DNA from: Rhodobacterales bacterium HKCCE2091
GTDB taxonomy: Bacteria; Pseudomonadota; Alphaproteobacteria; Rhodobacterales; Rhodobacteraceae
Reading direction: 5' to 3'
Assembly (NCBI GenBank): GCA_015689685.1
Contig: WVSL01000010.1
Coordinates: 1-64,000 of the forward strand
DNA: 64,000 nt
A program made the position numbers and the translations under genes. Below are positions 8,744 to 18,958 of this stretch, piece after piece. The notes under the pieces are model-generated. The model had not been told where the DNA came from. It saw nothing but the letters and a program-made list of their open reading frames with translations, and did no database searches. Each line of letters begins with the position of its first letter. Position 1 is the stretch's first letter.

Positions 8744-9396
8744 TGCTGACGAACCCGCGCCCGACCGAGACCGGCGCCGCGGTCGCCCATGACCGGGTCT
8801 ACCGGGTGTTGCGGGGGCAGATCATGCATGGCGAGCTGCTGCCGGGGCAGGCGCTGACCCTGCGCGGGCTCGGCCGGGAATTCGGCGTGTCGATGACCCC
8901 CGCGCGGGAGGCCGTGCGGCGGCTGGTGTCGGAGGGCGCGCTGTTCCTGTCGGCCTCGGGGCGGGTGTCCACGCCGGAGCTGTCGAACGAGCGGATCGAG
9001 GAACTGGCCGCGATCCGGGCGCTCCTGGAGCCGGAGCTGTCCGCCCGCGCTCTGCCCCGCGCCCATCCCGCGCTGATAGAGCGGATGGAGACGATCAACG
9101 GTGCCGTCGGGCAGGCGATCCTGCGCCGCGACGCGGTGGGCTACATCCGCGCCAACCTGGAGTTCCACCGCACGCTCTACCTGCGGGCGCAGGCCCCGGC
9201 GATGCTGGCGCTGGCGGAGACGGTTTGGCTGCAGCTCGGCCCGACCATGCGGGCGCTCTACGGCAAGCTCGGCAAGACCGAGGCGCCGCCGCATCACCGG
9301 CTGATCCTCGCGGCGCTGAACGCGGGCGACGAGCCGGGGCTGCGGCTGGCGGTCAGGGCCGACGTGACCCACGGGCTGAGGCTGCTGGCGAGCTGA
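8743..9396 (+). CDS. GntR-family transcriptional regulator, FCD subfamily
   Basis: 217 aa. The N-terminal winged helix-turn-helix (about residues 14-75; VYRVLRGQIMHGELLPGQAL, then MTPAREAVRRLVSEG) is characteristic of GntR. The C-terminal all-helical FCD ligand domain follows (RALLEPELSARAL, NLEFHRTLYLRA, HHRLILAALNAGD), with the metal-binding His/Asp pattern partly visible. The ATG overlaps the stop of the metallohydrolase gene, so they are probably co-transcribed. The effector is unknown; FCD regulators usually bind small organic acids. Confidence 0.9.
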   Translation: MLTNPRPTETGAAVAHDRVYRVLRGQIMHGELLPGQALTLRGLGREFGVSMTPAREAVRRLVSEGALFLSASGRVSTPELSNERIEELAAIRALLEPELSARALPRAHPALIERMETINGAVGQAILRRDAVGYIRANLEFHRTLYLRAQAPAMLALAETVWLQLGPTMRALYGKLGKTEAPPHHRLILAALNAGDEPGLRLAVRADVTHGLRLLAS

Positions 9397-9399
9397 CGG

Positions 9400-10278
9400 T
9401 CAGGCCGCGGCGATGGCGTTCGGCAGGTAGCTGTCGCCGAGGATGTGGTCGATCTCGTCCGGGCCGAGGTCGAGCCCGACGCTGAGTTGCGAGATGTAGC
9501 GGCGTTCGGGCTTGGTCATCTTGCCGTCGGCGGCCACGACGGCGAGCGCCGCGCGCAGGACAACGCGCGCCTGTTCGGGCGTGATGCCGTGGCCGAAGCG
9601 CTTGAAATCGCTCGGCTTCCGCAGCTTTTCCGTGTGTTTCAGCGCCCAGGTGACGTGTTCGTCGGTGTAGTCGAGCTGCGCCAGTTCCGTCGCCTTGGCG
9701 CGGATGTAGGCGATTTCCTCGGGCTGCGCGCGGCCGTCGGCCTTGGCGGCATGGAGCATCGCGTCGACGACGCGGAAGACGGCGGTGTTCTCGATGCCCA
9801 GCACCTCGCGGCGCTCGTCCTCGCGCGTGCGGCGGGCGGGCCGGACCGCGGTGGCGCGGTTCCGCATCGAGGTGAGGATGCGCAGGAGCACCAGCGCGAT
9901 GGCGACGCCGATCAGCGCGAAGCCCTTCACGTACTGGACCGGGGTGAAGGCCGGTGTGGCGGGCACGTCACCGGGAATGCGGCCGTCCTCGAACGCCTGG
10001 GCGATCAGGGCGGGGTCGTCGATGTAGCCCGCGCCCTCGCAGTCGCTGTCGGACAGGACGTAGCCGTTGGAGCTCATCCAGAGCCCGATCGAGAACACGG
10101 TCTGGGTCTCGTAGTAGTGGCAGAGCGCCAGCGGCTTGCCGTCGAACCCGGTGATGAGCGTCGGCGACACGAGGTCGAGATGCTCCTCGATCACCCGCGG
10201 AATCGGAATCCGCGCGGCCGAGGCCGCGGACGGAAGAAGGACGGCCAGCGCGGCCGCGACTGGAACGAGAAATCGCAT
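9400..10278 (-). CDS. Membrane protein with C-terminal TerB-like domain
   Basis: 292 aa from ATG 10276-10278 (GGTGG 5 nt upstream; an in-frame GTG lies three codons earlier). There is a signal peptide (MRFLVPVAAALAVLLPSAASAA), then a periplasmic segment with two cysteines (LCHYYETQ and SDSDCEGAG). A transmembrane helix follows near residues 115-135 (VKGFALIGVAIALVLLRIL). The cytoplasmic all-helical domain has two TerB-like repeats (DAMLHAAKADGRAQPEEIAYI and AALAVVAADGKMTKPERRYI). TerB domains are linked to tellurite and envelope stress systems, but no role can be assigned here. Confidence 0.8.
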   Translation of the reverse strand: MRFLVPVAAALAVLLPSAASAARIPIPRVIEEHLDLVSPTLITGFDGKPLALCHYYETQTVFSIGLWMSSNGYVLSDSDCEGAGYIDDPALIAQAFEDGRIPGDVPATPAFTPVQYVKGFALIGVAIALVLLRILTSMRNRATAVRPARRTREDERREVLGIENTAVFRVVDAMLHAAKADGRAQPEEIAYIRAKATELAQLDYTDEHVTWALKHTEKLRKPSDFKRFGHGITPEQARVVLRAALAVVAADGKMTKPERRYISQLSVGLDLGPDEIDHILGDSYLPNAIAAA

Positions 10279-10356
10279 GGATGCCACCCGATCTACGACG
10301 ATTTGTTCGCAGACTGGCAGAAGAAAGGGGCGAAAATGCGGAACTGTCCGGAAAAT

Positions 10357-10743
10357 TCAACCGAGGCAGGAGCCGGGAATCCATCCCTCCCGCCCGTCGG
10401 CGGCGAGGGCGCGGATCCAGCCGAGCCGGGTTTCGAGCGGGGTCACGGCCTCGCCCTCCGCGGCGGAAAGCTCGGTCGTGTCGAAATCCGCGGTCACCGT
10501 CGCCCCGTCGAGCAGGTCGGCCGGGACCCAGCCGCCGAGACCGGCAGCGTTCGTCACCCATCGCCAGCCGGGATACTCGTCGTCCAGCCGCCCCGGCGTC
10601 ACCGTCTCGCCCCGCGCCACCTTCAGCGCGGGGTCGTAGGTCGCGGTCCAGGCGCGCGTGACGCGGGCCTCAGCTATGGATCGGCCCGTCGCCGCAGGCC
10701 AGCGCGGCCTCGCGCACGGCCTCCGAGAAGGTCGGGTGCGCAT
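10357..10743 (-). CDS. SH3-like domain protein, start uncertain
   Basis: Up to 128 aa. The conserved part begins around [15 protein letters not shown], with two SH3-like beta repeats ([20 protein letters not shown] and [19 protein letters not shown]). The only ATG in frame (10741-10743) would make the first 20 or so residues overlap the lpdA 3' end in another frame with an Arg/Pro-rich composition that looks non-coding. The true start may be a rare codon just after the lpdA stop. It sits directly downstream of lpdA in the same direction, so it is probably read from the same transcript. Function unknown. Confidence 0.65.
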   Translation of the reverse strand: MRTRPSRRPCARPRWPAATGRSIAEARVTRAWTATYDPALKVARGETVTPGRLDDEYPGWRWVTNAAGLGGWVPADLLDGATVTADFDTTELSAAEGEAVTPLETRLGWIRALAADGREGWIPGSCLG

Positions 10744-12058
10744 GGCAGGTCAGCGCCACGTCCTCCGCCGCCGCGCCGAATTCCATCGCCACGCAGATCT
10801 CGTGGATCAGGTCGCCCGCGCCGGGGCCGATGATGTGGCAGCCGAGAACCCGGTCGGTGTCCTTGTCGGCGAGGATCTTCACGAAGCCCTCGGCCTGCAT
10901 CACCGCCTTGGCCCGCGCGTTGCCCATGAACGGGAACTTGCCGACCTTGTAGGCCCGGCCCGCCTTCTTCAGCGTCTCCTCGGTCTCGCCCACGCTGGCG
11001 ACCTCGGGCATGGTGTAGATCACGCCCGGGATCACGCCGTAGTTGACGTGCCCGGCCTTGCCCGCGATGACCTCGGCCACCGCCATGCCCTCGTCCTCGG
11101 CCTTGTGCGCCAGCATCGGGCCCACGATGGCGTCGCCGATGGCGTAGACGCCCTTCACGTTCGTCGCCCAGTGCGCGTCGGTCTTGACCTGCCCGCGCTC
11201 GGTCATCTCGACGCCGAGATCCGACAGGCCGAGCCCGTCGGTGTAGGGTTTCCGCCCCGTCGCGACCAGGACCACGTCGGCGTCGACGGTATGCTCGCTG
11301 TCGTCCTTGCGCAGCTTGTAGGTCACCTTGGCCTTGTTCCGCGCGGTCTCCACCGACTGCACGGCCGCGCCGAGGGTGAAGCTAAGACCCTGCTTTCCGA
11401 GGATGCGGCGGAAGGTCTTGGCGACCTCCGCGTCGGCGCCCGGCGTGATCTCGTCGAGGTACTCGATCACCTCGACCTCGGAGCCGAGCCGCTTGTAGAC
11501 CGAGCCGAGTTCCAGCCCGATCACGCCCGCGCCGATGACGACCATCTTCTTCGGCACCTTCGACAGGCTCAGCGCGCCCTCGGAATCCACCACCGTCTTC
11601 TGGTCGATCTCGATACCCGGCAGCGAGGACGGGACCGAGCCGGTGGCGACCACGATCGCCCTGGCCTCGTGGACCTCGTCCCCGACCTTGACCTTGCCGG
11701 CCTCGGGGATGGATCCCCAGCCCTTCAGCCAGTCGATCTTGTTCTTCTTGAACAGGAACTCGATGCCCTTGGTGTTCTGGCCGATCACGTCGTCCTTGTA
11801 GGCGAGCATCTGCGGGAAATCGACGCTCGGCGCCTTCCCCTTCAGGCCCATCTTGGCGAAGTTGTGCTCCGCCTCGTGCAGGAGGTGGCTGGCATGCAGG
11901 AGCGCCTTCGACGGGATGCAGCCGATGTTGAGGCAGGTGCCGCCGAGCGCATCGCGCCCCTCGACGCAGGCGGTCTTGAGCCCGAGCTGCGCGCAGCGGA
12001 TGGCGCAGACATAGCCGCCGGGACCGGCGCCGATCACGATCACATCATAACTTGCCAT
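10670..12058 (-). CDS. lpdA: Dihydrolipoyl dehydrogenase (E3)
   Basis: 462 aa flavoprotein that reoxidises dihydrolipoamide on the 2-oxoglutarate dehydrogenase E2 with NAD+. It shows the FAD motif [10 protein letters not shown], the redox disulfide C42-x4-C47 ([17 protein letters not shown]), the NAD motif [17 protein letters not shown], the second FAD motif GVYAIGDAI and the catalytic His-Glu pair [10 protein letters not shown]. It lies downstream of odhB on the same strand, separated by two small genes, so it is most likely the E3 dedicated to SucA/OdhB. Confidence 0.98.
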   Translation of the reverse strand: MASYDVIVIGAGPGGYVCAIRCAQLGLKTACVEGRDALGGTCLNIGCIPSKALLHASHLLHEAEHNFAKMGLKGKAPSVDFPQMLAYKDDVIGQNTKGIEFLFKKNKIDWLKGWGSIPEAGKVKVGDEVHEARAIVVATGSVPSSLPGIEIDQKTVVDSEGALSLSKVPKKMVVIGAGVIGLELGSVYKRLGSEVEVIEYLDEITPGADAEVAKTFRRILGKQGLSFTLGAAVQSVETARNKAKVTYKLRKDDSEHTVDADVVLVATGRKPYTDGLGLSDLGVEMTERGQVKTDAHWATNVKGVYAIGDAIVGPMLAHKAEDEGMAVAEVIAGKAGHVNYGVIPGVIYTMPEVASVGETEETLKKAGRAYKVGKFPFMGNARAKAVMQAEGFVKILADKDTDRVLGCHIIGPGAGDLIHEICVAMEFGAAAEDVALTCHAHPTFSEAVREAALACGDGPIHS

Positions 12059-12152
12059 CTTCGTCTCCTTCGGCCTTTCGCGGGCTGGCTCACTCTAGGA
12101 GCCTCGGGTTCGGGGGCAACCGGGTTTCCGGCGGCCGGTGTGGGGGGCGGCG

Positions 12153-12563
12153 TCAGACGAGCGCCGCGAGGATCATGACGAGCGTCGCGCCGAAACCGAC
12201 GCCGAAGATCACGCTCCGCCACGGGACCCAGCCGAAGGCGTAGGCGGGCACGTAGAGGACGCGCGCGGCGAGGTAGACCCAGGCGCAGGTGCGGGTAACG
12301 GCGGAGGACTGGTCGCCGAGCGTGACGACGACGACGGCGATGGTGAAGAGGATCAGCGCCTCGAAATGGTTGTTGAGCGCGCGGAAGAGCCGCCCGGTCC
12401 GAACCGAGACCTGCTCCATCAACGGCTTCTCCATCCGCCCGGGGTCGCGCGGCGAGGCGGTCTTGGCGGTACCGAGCTCGAGGTTCGCGGGGATCGACAT
12501 CAGCGCGAACTGGACGAACTGGAGCAGGGCCGCGAGGGCGAGGACGGTGAGTTCGGGGGTCAT
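12153..12563 (-). CDS. MAPEG-family membrane protein
   Basis: 136 aa from ATG 12561-12563 with CAGGAA just upstream. Four hydrophobic segments and the MAPEG pattern RALNNHFEALILFTIA followed by RTCAWVYLAARVLYVPAYAFG are visible. MAPEG proteins are integral membrane glutathione-dependent or eicosanoid-metabolising enzymes in eukaryotes; bacterial members are mostly uncharacterised. Its ATG overlaps the stop of the small gene upstream (ATGA). It sits inside the odhB-lpdA interval, so it is probably carried on the suc/lpd transcript. Confidence 0.85.
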   Translation of the reverse strand: MTPELTVLALAALLQFVQFALMSIPANLELGTAKTASPRDPGRMEKPLMEQVSVRTGRLFRALNNHFEALILFTIAVVVVTLGDQSSAVTRTCAWVYLAARVLYVPAYAFGWVPWRSVIFGVGFGATLVMILAALV

Positions 12564-12778
12564 TTCCTGACCTCGACATGACGGGCGAGCTTCCGCCCCA
12601 GTGACACCTGTGGTCCCCACTTCCCTATGCCGGACTGCGAGACCACTTCGGCGACCGAGTGTCCATCGAGCATTTCCGCAAACTCGATACCGAACAGCAC
12701 TACATGAGCTGCCTTGTCCCGTTCGGGCGCGCTGTCGTAGCGTTCGGCAAGGATAGCAGCGAGTTCCGACACTCTCAT
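12560..12778 (-). CDS. Small HTH-like protein of unknown function
   Basis: 72 aa from ATG 12776-12778 (MRVSELAAILAERYDSAPER). The frame can be extended to 12877, but that would overlap odhB. The body, HVVLFGIEFAEMLDGHSV then AEVVSQSGIGKWGPQV, looks like a compact helix-turn-helix domain with a basic C-terminal tail (LGRKLARHVEVRK). The stop overlaps the MAPEG start by 4 bp, which argues that it is real and translated. Whether it binds DNA is inference. Confidence 0.6.
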   Translation of the reverse strand: MRVSELAAILAERYDSAPERDKAAHVVLFGIEFAEMLDGHSVAEVVSQSGIGKWGPQVSLGRKLARHVEVRK

Positions 12779-12842
12779 TTCAACGCTCTCGTCCAGACGC
12801 GCGGCAAAACATGGGCTTGCCGCGCCACGTCGAACCCTGATC

Positions 12843-14387
12843 TCACAAATCCAGCAGCAACCGCCGCGGATCCTCAAGCGCTTCCTTCACCCGCACGAGG
12901 AAGGTCACCGCGCCCTTGCCGTCCACGATCCGGTGGTCGTAGCTGAGCGCGAGGTACATCATCGGGCGGATCACGATCTGGCCGCCGACAACCATCGGGC
13001 GGTCCTGGATCTTGTGCATCCCGAGGATACCCGACTGCGGCGGGTTCAGGATCGGCGAGGACATGAGCGAGCCGTAGACGCCGCCGTTGGAGATGGTGAA
13101 AGTGCCGCCCTGCATCTCGGCCATGCTGAGCTTGCCGTCACGGGCGCGGCGGCCCTTCTCGCCGATCTCCTTCTCGATCTCGGCGAAGGACTTCGAATCC
13201 ACGTCCCGGATCACCGGCACGACGAGGCCCTGGGGCGTGCCCGCGGCGATGCCCATGTGGACGAAGTTCTTGTAGACGATGTCGGTGCCGTCGATCTCGG
13301 CGTTGACCTCCGGCACCTCGCGCAGGGCGTGGACGCAGGCCTTGGTGAAGAACGACATGAAGCCGAGCCGGACGCCGTGCTTCTTCTCGAACGCGTCCTT
13401 GTACTCGTTCCGCAGGTCCATCACCGGGCCCATGTCCACCTCGTTGTAGGTGGTCAGGATCGCGGCGGTGTTCTGCGCGTCCTTGAGGCGGCGGGCGATG
13501 GTCTGGCGCAGGCGGGTCATCTTCACCCGTTCCTCGCGCGAGGCATCCTCGGCGGCGACCGGGGCACGCGGGGCGGGCGCGGAAGCCGAAGGCGACGGGG
13601 CAGACGACGCGGCGGAGACCGCCTTCATCACGTCCTCCTTCATGATCCGGCCGTCGCGGCCCGATCCCTGCACCTCCGACGCCTTCACACCCTTCTCGGC
13701 CATCATCTTCTCGGCCGAGGGCGCGTTGGCCACGTCGCTGGACCCGGAGGACTTCGCCTCCGCCGGCGCATCGGCGGGGGCGGCCTCGGCCTTCGCCGGA
13801 GCGGTCCCGGAAGCCGCGCCGCCGATCACGGCGAGCTTGCCGCCGGCCTCGACGGTCGAGCCTTCTTCTGCAAGAATTTCGCTCAGCGTGCCCGAGGCCG
13901 GGGCCGGAACCTCGACCGAGACCTTGTCGGTTTCCAGTTCGCACAGCATCTCGTCCTGCTCGACCTGATCGCCGACCTTCTTGAACCACGACGCGACCGT
14001 CGCCTCGGTCACGCTCTCGCCCAGCGTCGGCACCATCACGTCGATGCTGTCGGAGCCGCCCGAGGCTGCGGGCGCCGGAGCGTCGGCCTTCGGCTCGGCC
14101 TTGGCCTCCGCGGGCTTCGACGCGGCGGGCTTGGCCTCGCCGCCGCCTTCGCCCTCGTTCAGCGTCGCGAGCAGCGCGTCGACCGCGACCGTCTCGCCCT
14201 CGCCCGCGACGATCTCGCCGAGCGTGCCGGCGGCGGGGGAGGGAACCTCGACCGTCACCTTGTCGGTCTCAAGCTCGCACAGCATCTCGTCGACCGCGAC
14301 GGTGTCGCCCGGTTTCTTGAACCAGGTCGCCACGGTCGCCTCGGTGACGCTTTCGCCCAGCGTGGGCACGCGGATCTCAACGGCCAT
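12843..14387 (-). CDS. odhB: 2-oxoglutarate dehydrogenase E2 (dihydrolipoyl succinyltransferase) with two lipoyl domains
   Basis: 514 aa from ATG 14385-14387. It transfers the succinyl group from SucA-bound thiamine adduct to CoA through lipoyl-lysine arms. Two lipoyl domains are present, each with ELETDKV: lipoyl lysines K43 and K155. They are joined by Ala/Pro/Glu-rich linkers, then comes an E1/E3-binding domain (about 230-265, [20 protein letters not shown]) and the catalytic acyltransferase domain ending with [16 protein letters not shown] (catalytic His and Asp). Many SucB proteins have one lipoyl domain. It starts 5 bp after the sucA stop. Confidence 0.97.
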   Translation of the reverse strand: MAVEIRVPTLGESVTEATVATWFKKPGDTVAVDEMLCELETDKVTVEVPSPAAGTLGEIVAGEGETVAVDALLATLNEGEGGGEAKPAASKPAEAKAEPKADAPAPAASGGSDSIDVMVPTLGESVTEATVASWFKKVGDQVEQDEMLCELETDKVSVEVPAPASGTLSEILAEEGSTVEAGGKLAVIGGAASGTAPAKAEAAPADAPAEAKSSGSSDVANAPSAEKMMAEKGVKASEVQGSGRDGRIMKEDVMKAVSAASSAPSPSASAPAPRAPVAAEDASREERVKMTRLRQTIARRLKDAQNTAAILTTYNEVDMGPVMDLRNEYKDAFEKKHGVRLGFMSFFTKACVHALREVPEVNAEIDGTDIVYKNFVHMGIAAGTPQGLVVPVIRDVDSKSFAEIEKEIGEKGRRARDGKLSMAEMQGGTFTISNGGVYGSLMSSPILNPPQSGILGMHKIQDRPMVVGGQIVIRPMMYLALSYDHRIVDGKGAVTFLVRVKEALEDPRRLLLDL

Positions 14388-14392
14388 AAGTC

Positions 14393-17368
14393 TCAGTTCC
14401 CTTCGATGGTCAGCGCGTCGGTGACGAGCGCGTCTTGTTGTGCCTTGTGTTGCGATGCGAGGCCCGTGGCCGGCGAGGCGGTGGAGGGGCGGCCGACATA
14501 GGCGGGACGGGACGAGGCCGAGCCGATCCGGGTCAGCACCCATTCGAGGTTCGGTTCGACGAAGCTCCAGCCGCCCTGGTTCTTGGGCTCTTCCTGGCAC
14601 CAGACGACCTCGGCCTGCTTGAAGCGTTCCAGCTCCTTCACGAGGCTGAGCGCCGGGAACGGGTAGAACTGTTCCAGCCGCAGAATGTAGACGTCCTCGG
14701 CCCCCATCTCGTCGCGCTTCTCGAGCAGGTCGTAGTAGACCCGGCCCGAGCAGAGCACGACGCGGCGGATCTTGTCGTCGGGCGCGACCCGGAACTCCGT
14801 CCGCGGCGTGAAGTTGTCGCGGTCGGCATCGTCCCAGAGAACGCGGTGGAAGCTCGACCCGGTGACGAAATCCTTCTCGTCGGACACGGCGAGCCGGTGG
14901 CGCAGCAGGTCCTTCGGCGTCATCAGCACCAGCGGCTTGCGGAAGTCGCGGTGAAGCTGGCGGCGCAGGATGTGGAAGTAGTTCGCCGGCGTCGAGCAGT
15001 TGGCGACGATCCAGTTGTCCTCGGCGCACATCTGCAGGAAGCGTTCGAGCCGCGCCGAGGAGTGCTCCGGCCCCTGCCCCATGTAGCCGTGCGGCAGCAG
15101 CATCACGAGCCCCGACATCCGGAGCCACTTGCGCTCGCCCGACGAGATGAACTGGTCGAACATGATCTGCGCACCGTTGGCGAAGTCGCCGAACTGGGCC
15201 TCCCACATGGTCAGCGCGTTCGGTTCCGCGAGGCTGTAGCCGTATTCGAAGCCGAGCACCGCGTATTCCGACAGCATCGAGTCGATGACCTCGTACCGCG
15301 CCTGGCCCTGCCGGATGTGGTTCAGCGGGTAGTAGCGTTCCTCGGTCTCCTGGTCGATCAGGCCGGAATGGCGCTGGCTGAACGTCCCGCGGGTGGAATC
15401 CTGCCCCGCGAGCCGGACCGGGTAGCCCTCGGTCAGGAGCGAGCCGAAGGCCAGCGCCTCGGCCGTGGCCCAGTCGAAGCCGGTGCCTGTCTCGAACATC
15501 TTGGCCTTGGCTTCCAGCAGGCGCTGGACCGTCTTGTGGACGTTGAACCCGTCAGGCGCGGTGCTGAGCGCGCGGCCGACTTCGGCCATCGTCTCGGGCT
15601 TGATCGCGGTCTGGCCGCGTTCGTATTCCTCGCCCTCGCGATCGAGGTGCGACCAGCGGCCGTCGAGCCAGTCGGCCTTGTTCGGCTTGAAGTTCTTGCC
15701 GGCCTCGAATTCCTCGTTCAGGTGCGCCTGGAACGCGGCCTTCATGTCCTCGATCTCGCCCTCGGGGATCAGGCCGTCCTTCACCAGCCGCTCGGTATAG
15801 AGCTGGAGCGTGGTCTTCTGCTTCTTGATCTTCTTGTACATGATCGGGTTCGTGAACATGGGTTCGTCGCCCTCGTTGTGCCCGAACCGGCGGTAGCAGA
15901 AGATGTCGATCACTACGTCCTTGCCGAACTTCTGGCGGAACTCGGTGGCGACCTTGGCGGCGTGGACCACGGCCTCGGGGTCGTCGCCGTTGACGTGGAA
16001 GATCGGTGCCTCGACCATCAACGCGATGTCCGTCGGGTAGGGCGACGAGCGCGAGAAGTGCGGCGCGGTGGTGAAGCCGATCTGGTTGTTCACGACGATA
16101 TGGATGGTGCCGCCGGTGCGGTGGCCGCGCAGGCCCGACAGGCCGAAGCATTCCGCCACCACGCCCTGCCCCGCGAAGGCCGCGTCGCCGTGCAGCAGCA
16201 CGGTCACGACCGAGCGCCGGTCGCTGTCGCCGAGCTGGTCCTGCTTGGCCCGCGCCTTTCCGAGACAGACCGGGTTCACCGCCTCGAGATGCGAGGGGTT
16301 CGCGGTCAGCGACAGGTGGACCTTGTTGCCGTCGAATTCCCGGTCGCTCGACGCGCCGAGGTGGTATTTCACATCGCCCGAACCGTCCACGTCCTCGGGC
16401 TTGAAGCTGCCACCCTGGAACTCGTTGAAGATCGCGCGGTAGGGCTTGTTCATCACGTTCGCCAGGACGCTCAGGCGTCCGCGGTGCGGCATGCCGACGA
16501 TGATCTCCTTCAGCCCCAGGTTGCCGCCGCGCTTGATGATCTGTTCCATCGCGGGGATCAGGCTTTCACCGCCGTCGAGCCCGAAGCGCTTGGTGCCCAT
16601 GTACTTGACGTGCAGGAACTTCTCGAAGCCCTCGGCCTCGACCATCTTGTTCAGGATCGCCTTGCGGCCCTCGCGGGTGAAGGCGATTTCCTTGCCGTAC
16701 CCCTCGATCCGCTCCTTCAGCCAGGCGGCTTCCTCGGGGTTCGAAATGTGCATGTATTGCAGCGCGAAGGTGCCGCAGTAGGTGCGTTTGACGATCTCCA
16801 GGATCTGCCGGATCGACGCGTGCTGGAGCCCGAGCACGTTGTCGAGGAAGATCGGCCGGTCCATGTCGCCGTCGGAGAAGCCGTAGCTTTTCGGGTCAAG
16901 CTCCGGGTGCGGGGTCTGGTCGCGCATGCCCAGAGGGTCGAGATCGGCGACGAGGTGGCCGCGGATCCGGTAGGCGCGGATCAGCATCAGCGCGCGAATG
17001 GAATCGAGCACCGCCCGCTGCACCTGGTCGTCGGTGATCGCGACGCCCTTTTCCTCGGCCTTCTCGCGGATCTTCTTCTCCGCGCCCTTGGCCTCGGTCT
17101 TGGCTTCCGGCCAATCGCCGGTCAGCGCCCCGGTCAGGTCGTCCTCCGGCATCAGCGGCCAGTCGGCCCGCGCCCAAGACGGCCCCCGCGCCTCCGCCTT
17201 CACGTCCAGCTCCGCGTCGCCGAGCGCCTCGAAGAACTCCGCCCAGCCCGCGTCCACCGCGCCCGGATCGCTCGCGTAGCGGGCGTAGAGCTGGTCGAGG
17301 TATTCCGCGTTGTGGCCCTGCATGAAGCTGGAGGCCTTGAAGAGATCGTTGGGGCTCTGTTCGGTCAT
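14393..17368 (-). CDS. sucA: 2-oxoglutarate dehydrogenase E1
   Basis: 991 aa thiamine-diphosphate enzyme that decarboxylates 2-oxoglutarate and succinylates the lipoyl arm of OdhB. Recognisable blocks are [18 protein letters not shown], the 2-oxoglutarate loop [20 protein letters not shown], the TPP/Mg segment [13 protein letters not shown] plus [21 protein letters not shown], and the C-terminal [20 protein letters not shown] and [19 protein letters not shown] motifs. Length is typical. It lies in the sucC-sucD-sucA-odhB order on the minus strand, 114 bp after sucD. Confidence 0.98.
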   Translation of the reverse strand: MTEQSPNDLFKASSFMQGHNAEYLDQLYARYASDPGAVDAGWAEFFEALGDAELDVKAEARGPSWARADWPLMPEDDLTGALTGDWPEAKTEAKGAEKKIREKAEEKGVAITDDQVQRAVLDSIRALMLIRAYRIRGHLVADLDPLGMRDQTPHPELDPKSYGFSDGDMDRPIFLDNVLGLQHASIRQILEIVKRTYCGTFALQYMHISNPEEAAWLKERIEGYGKEIAFTREGRKAILNKMVEAEGFEKFLHVKYMGTKRFGLDGGESLIPAMEQIIKRGGNLGLKEIIVGMPHRGRLSVLANVMNKPYRAIFNEFQGGSFKPEDVDGSGDVKYHLGASSDREFDGNKVHLSLTANPSHLEAVNPVCLGKARAKQDQLGDSDRRSVVTVLLHGDAAFAGQGVVAECFGLSGLRGHRTGGTIHIVVNNQIGFTTAPHFSRSSPYPTDIALMVEAPIFHVNGDDPEAVVHAAKVATEFRQKFGKDVVIDIFCYRRFGHNEGDEPMFTNPIMYKKIKKQKTTLQLYTERLVKDGLIPEGEIEDMKAAFQAHLNEEFEAGKNFKPNKADWLDGRWSHLDREGEEYERGQTAIKPETMAEVGRALSTAPDGFNVHKTVQRLLEAKAKMFETGTGFDWATAEALAFGSLLTEGYPVRLAGQDSTRGTFSQRHSGLIDQETEERYYPLNHIRQGQARYEVIDSMLSEYAVLGFEYGYSLAEPNALTMWEAQFGDFANGAQIMFDQFISSGERKWLRMSGLVMLLPHGYMGQGPEHSSARLERFLQMCAEDNWIVANCSTPANYFHILRRQLHRDFRKPLVLMTPKDLLRHRLAVSDEKDFVTGSSFHRVLWDDADRDNFTPRTEFRVAPDDKIRRVVLCSGRVYYDLLEKRDEMGAEDVYILRLEQFYPFPALSLVKELERFKQAEVVWCQEEPKNQGGWSFVEPNLEWVLTRIGSASSRPAYVGRPSTASPATGLASQHKAQQDALVTDALTIEGN

Positions 17369-17482
17369 CTGGGCACCTCTGGGGGTTGGACCGGGAATTG
17401 AACTGTCGTCAGCGTGGCCGGGGCGACGCCGAAGGCGCGACCCGCCGGCCGCGCCGAAGTGTCATTGCCTGGGGGCGGGCGA

Positions 17483-18364
17483 TCACCCGATCGCCTCCAG
17501 CACCGCCTCGCCGAGCTGTGCGGGGCTGTCGGCCACCACGATGCCGGCGGAGCGCATGGCCTCGATCTTGTCCTCGGCGCCGCCCTTGCCGCCCGACACG
17601 ATGGCGCCGGCATGGCCCATGCGGCGGCCCGGGGGCGCGGTGCGGCCGGCGATGAAGCCCGCGGTCGGCTTCGACCGGCCCTTCTTCGCCTCGTCCTTCA
17701 GGAACTGCGCGGCCTCTTCCTCGGCGGATCCGCCGATCTCGCCGATCATGATGATCGACTGGGTTTCCGGGTCGGCGAGGAACATTTCCAGCACTTCGAG
17801 ATGCTCGGTGCCCTTGATCGGGTCGCCGCCGATGCCGACGGCGGTGGACTGGCCGAGCCCGCTGTCCGAGGTCTGTTTCACGGCCTCGTAGGTAAGCGTG
17901 CCGGAGCGGGAGACAACACCGACCGAGCCGCGCTTGTGGATGTGGCCGGGCATGATGCCGATCTTGCAGGCGTTGGGGGTGATGACGCCGGGGCAGTTCG
18001 GCCCGATCAGGCGCGAGGTGCTGGTTTCCAGCGCCCGCTTGACCTTCATCATGTCGAGAACCGGGATCCCCTCGGTGATGCAGACGATCAGTTCCATGCC
18101 CGCGTCGATGGCCTCGAGGATCGAGTCGGCGGCGAAGGGCGGCGGGACGTAGATCACGGAGGCGTTCGCCTCGGTCTTCGCCTTCGCCTCGTGGACCGAG
18201 TTGAAGACCGGCAGGTCGAGATGGGTCATGCCGCCCTTTCCGGGCGTCACGCCGCCGACCATCTTGGTCCCGTAGGCGATCGCCTGCTCGGAGTGGAACG
18301 TGCCTTGCGAGCCGGTGAAGCCCTGGCAGATCACCTTGGTGTTTTCGTCGACGAGTACGGCCAT
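17483..18364 (-). CDS. sucD: Succinyl-CoA synthetase (succinate-CoA ligase) alpha subunit
   Basis: 293 aa. It forms the CoA-binding and phosphohistidine half of the enzyme that converts succinyl-CoA to succinate with NTP synthesis. The nucleotide/CoA-binding N-terminus is intact ([20 protein letters not shown]), followed by [20 protein letters not shown] and the active-site region [20 protein letters not shown] with the phosphorylated histidine. It is separated from its partner sucC by two genes for secreted proteins. Confidence 0.97.
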   Translation of the reverse strand: MAVLVDENTKVICQGFTGSQGTFHSEQAIAYGTKMVGGVTPGKGGMTHLDLPVFNSVHEAKAKTEANASVIYVPPPFAADSILEAIDAGMELIVCITEGIPVLDMMKVKRALETSTSRLIGPNCPGVITPNACKIGIMPGHIHKRGSVGVVSRSGTLTYEAVKQTSDSGLGQSTAVGIGGDPIKGTEHLEVLEMFLADPETQSIIMIGEIGGSAEEEAAQFLKDEAKKGRSKPTAGFIAGRTAPPGRRMGHAGAIVSGGKGGAEDKIEAMRSAGIVVADSPAQLGEAVLEAIG

Positions 18365-18385
18365 CGTGGGTCCTCTGTCCTTCGG

Positions 18386-18958
18386 TTATCCTGGTATTTC
18401 CATGACCACGCGCGCGGTGCCGTCCTCGACACAGCCGCGCGTGGAGTTGTCCGGGTGGCTCATGCGAACCGAGATCGGGGCGCCGCCGGTGGTGATGACC
18501 CAGCCCTGGCACATCGGGGCGGAGCTGTTGCCGAGCGTGTGCCGTTCGGCATCGGGACTGCGATAGGCGACGACGCTGTCCACCAGCGCCGCAGTCTCGG
18601 CGATGCCGAGATGGTCGGTCGTGACGCCGCAGGAGCCGGAGAACCGCTCGGGGTCGATGACCCGGACCTGCGCGGTGTCGTTCGGGGCGTCGTAGAAGTG
18701 GCTGAACCCGCTCGCCCCGCCGCCGAATGCGGCCTGGTTGTCGATCACGCGGTGCGTGAAGCCCGCGGGCGGGAACACCTCCGCCGGGATCCGCCGGTCC
18801 AGCATGTGGGTCAGGCAGACGTCGATGGCGACGGTGACGTTCGTGCGCACCGCCTCGTCGAAGGTCTGGGCCGGGGCCGCGGCGCCCGCCAGGACCGCGA
18901 CGGCGAGGCAGGCCAGCGAAAGCCGGGGTTCAGCGGATGATGATCGCCGACGACCCAT
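18386..18958 (-). CDS. Secreted cysteine-containing protein, paralogue of the preceding gene product
   Basis: 190 aa with a signal peptide (LSLACLAVAVLAGAAAPAQ). The mature domain carries cysteines in VCLTHML, GSCGVTT, MCQGWV and RGCVEDG. The spacing resembles the C-terminal domain of the protein encoded just upstream, which also has xCLENIL, GYCAIQS, GICDGF and GECIDDG. The two genes overlap by 29 bp. It lies 21 bp before sucD, so it is likely part of the suc transcript. I recognise no named family; two structural disulfides are plausible. Confidence 0.75.
   Translation of the reverse strand: MGRRRSSSAEPRLSLACLAVAVLAGAAAPAQTFDEAVRTNVTVAIDVCLTHMLDRRIPAEVFPPAGFTHRVIDNQAAFGGGASGFSHFYDAPNDTAQVRVIDPERFSGSCGVTTDHLGIAETAALVDSVVAYRSPDAERHTLGNSSAPMCQGWVITTGGAPISVRMSHPDNSTRGCVEDGTARVVMEIPG

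Noticed and set aside
14435-17401. Nearly 1000-codon plus-strand frame opposite sucA
   Set aside because: Composition is that of a reverse-complement shadow and it mirrors sucA codon by codon.
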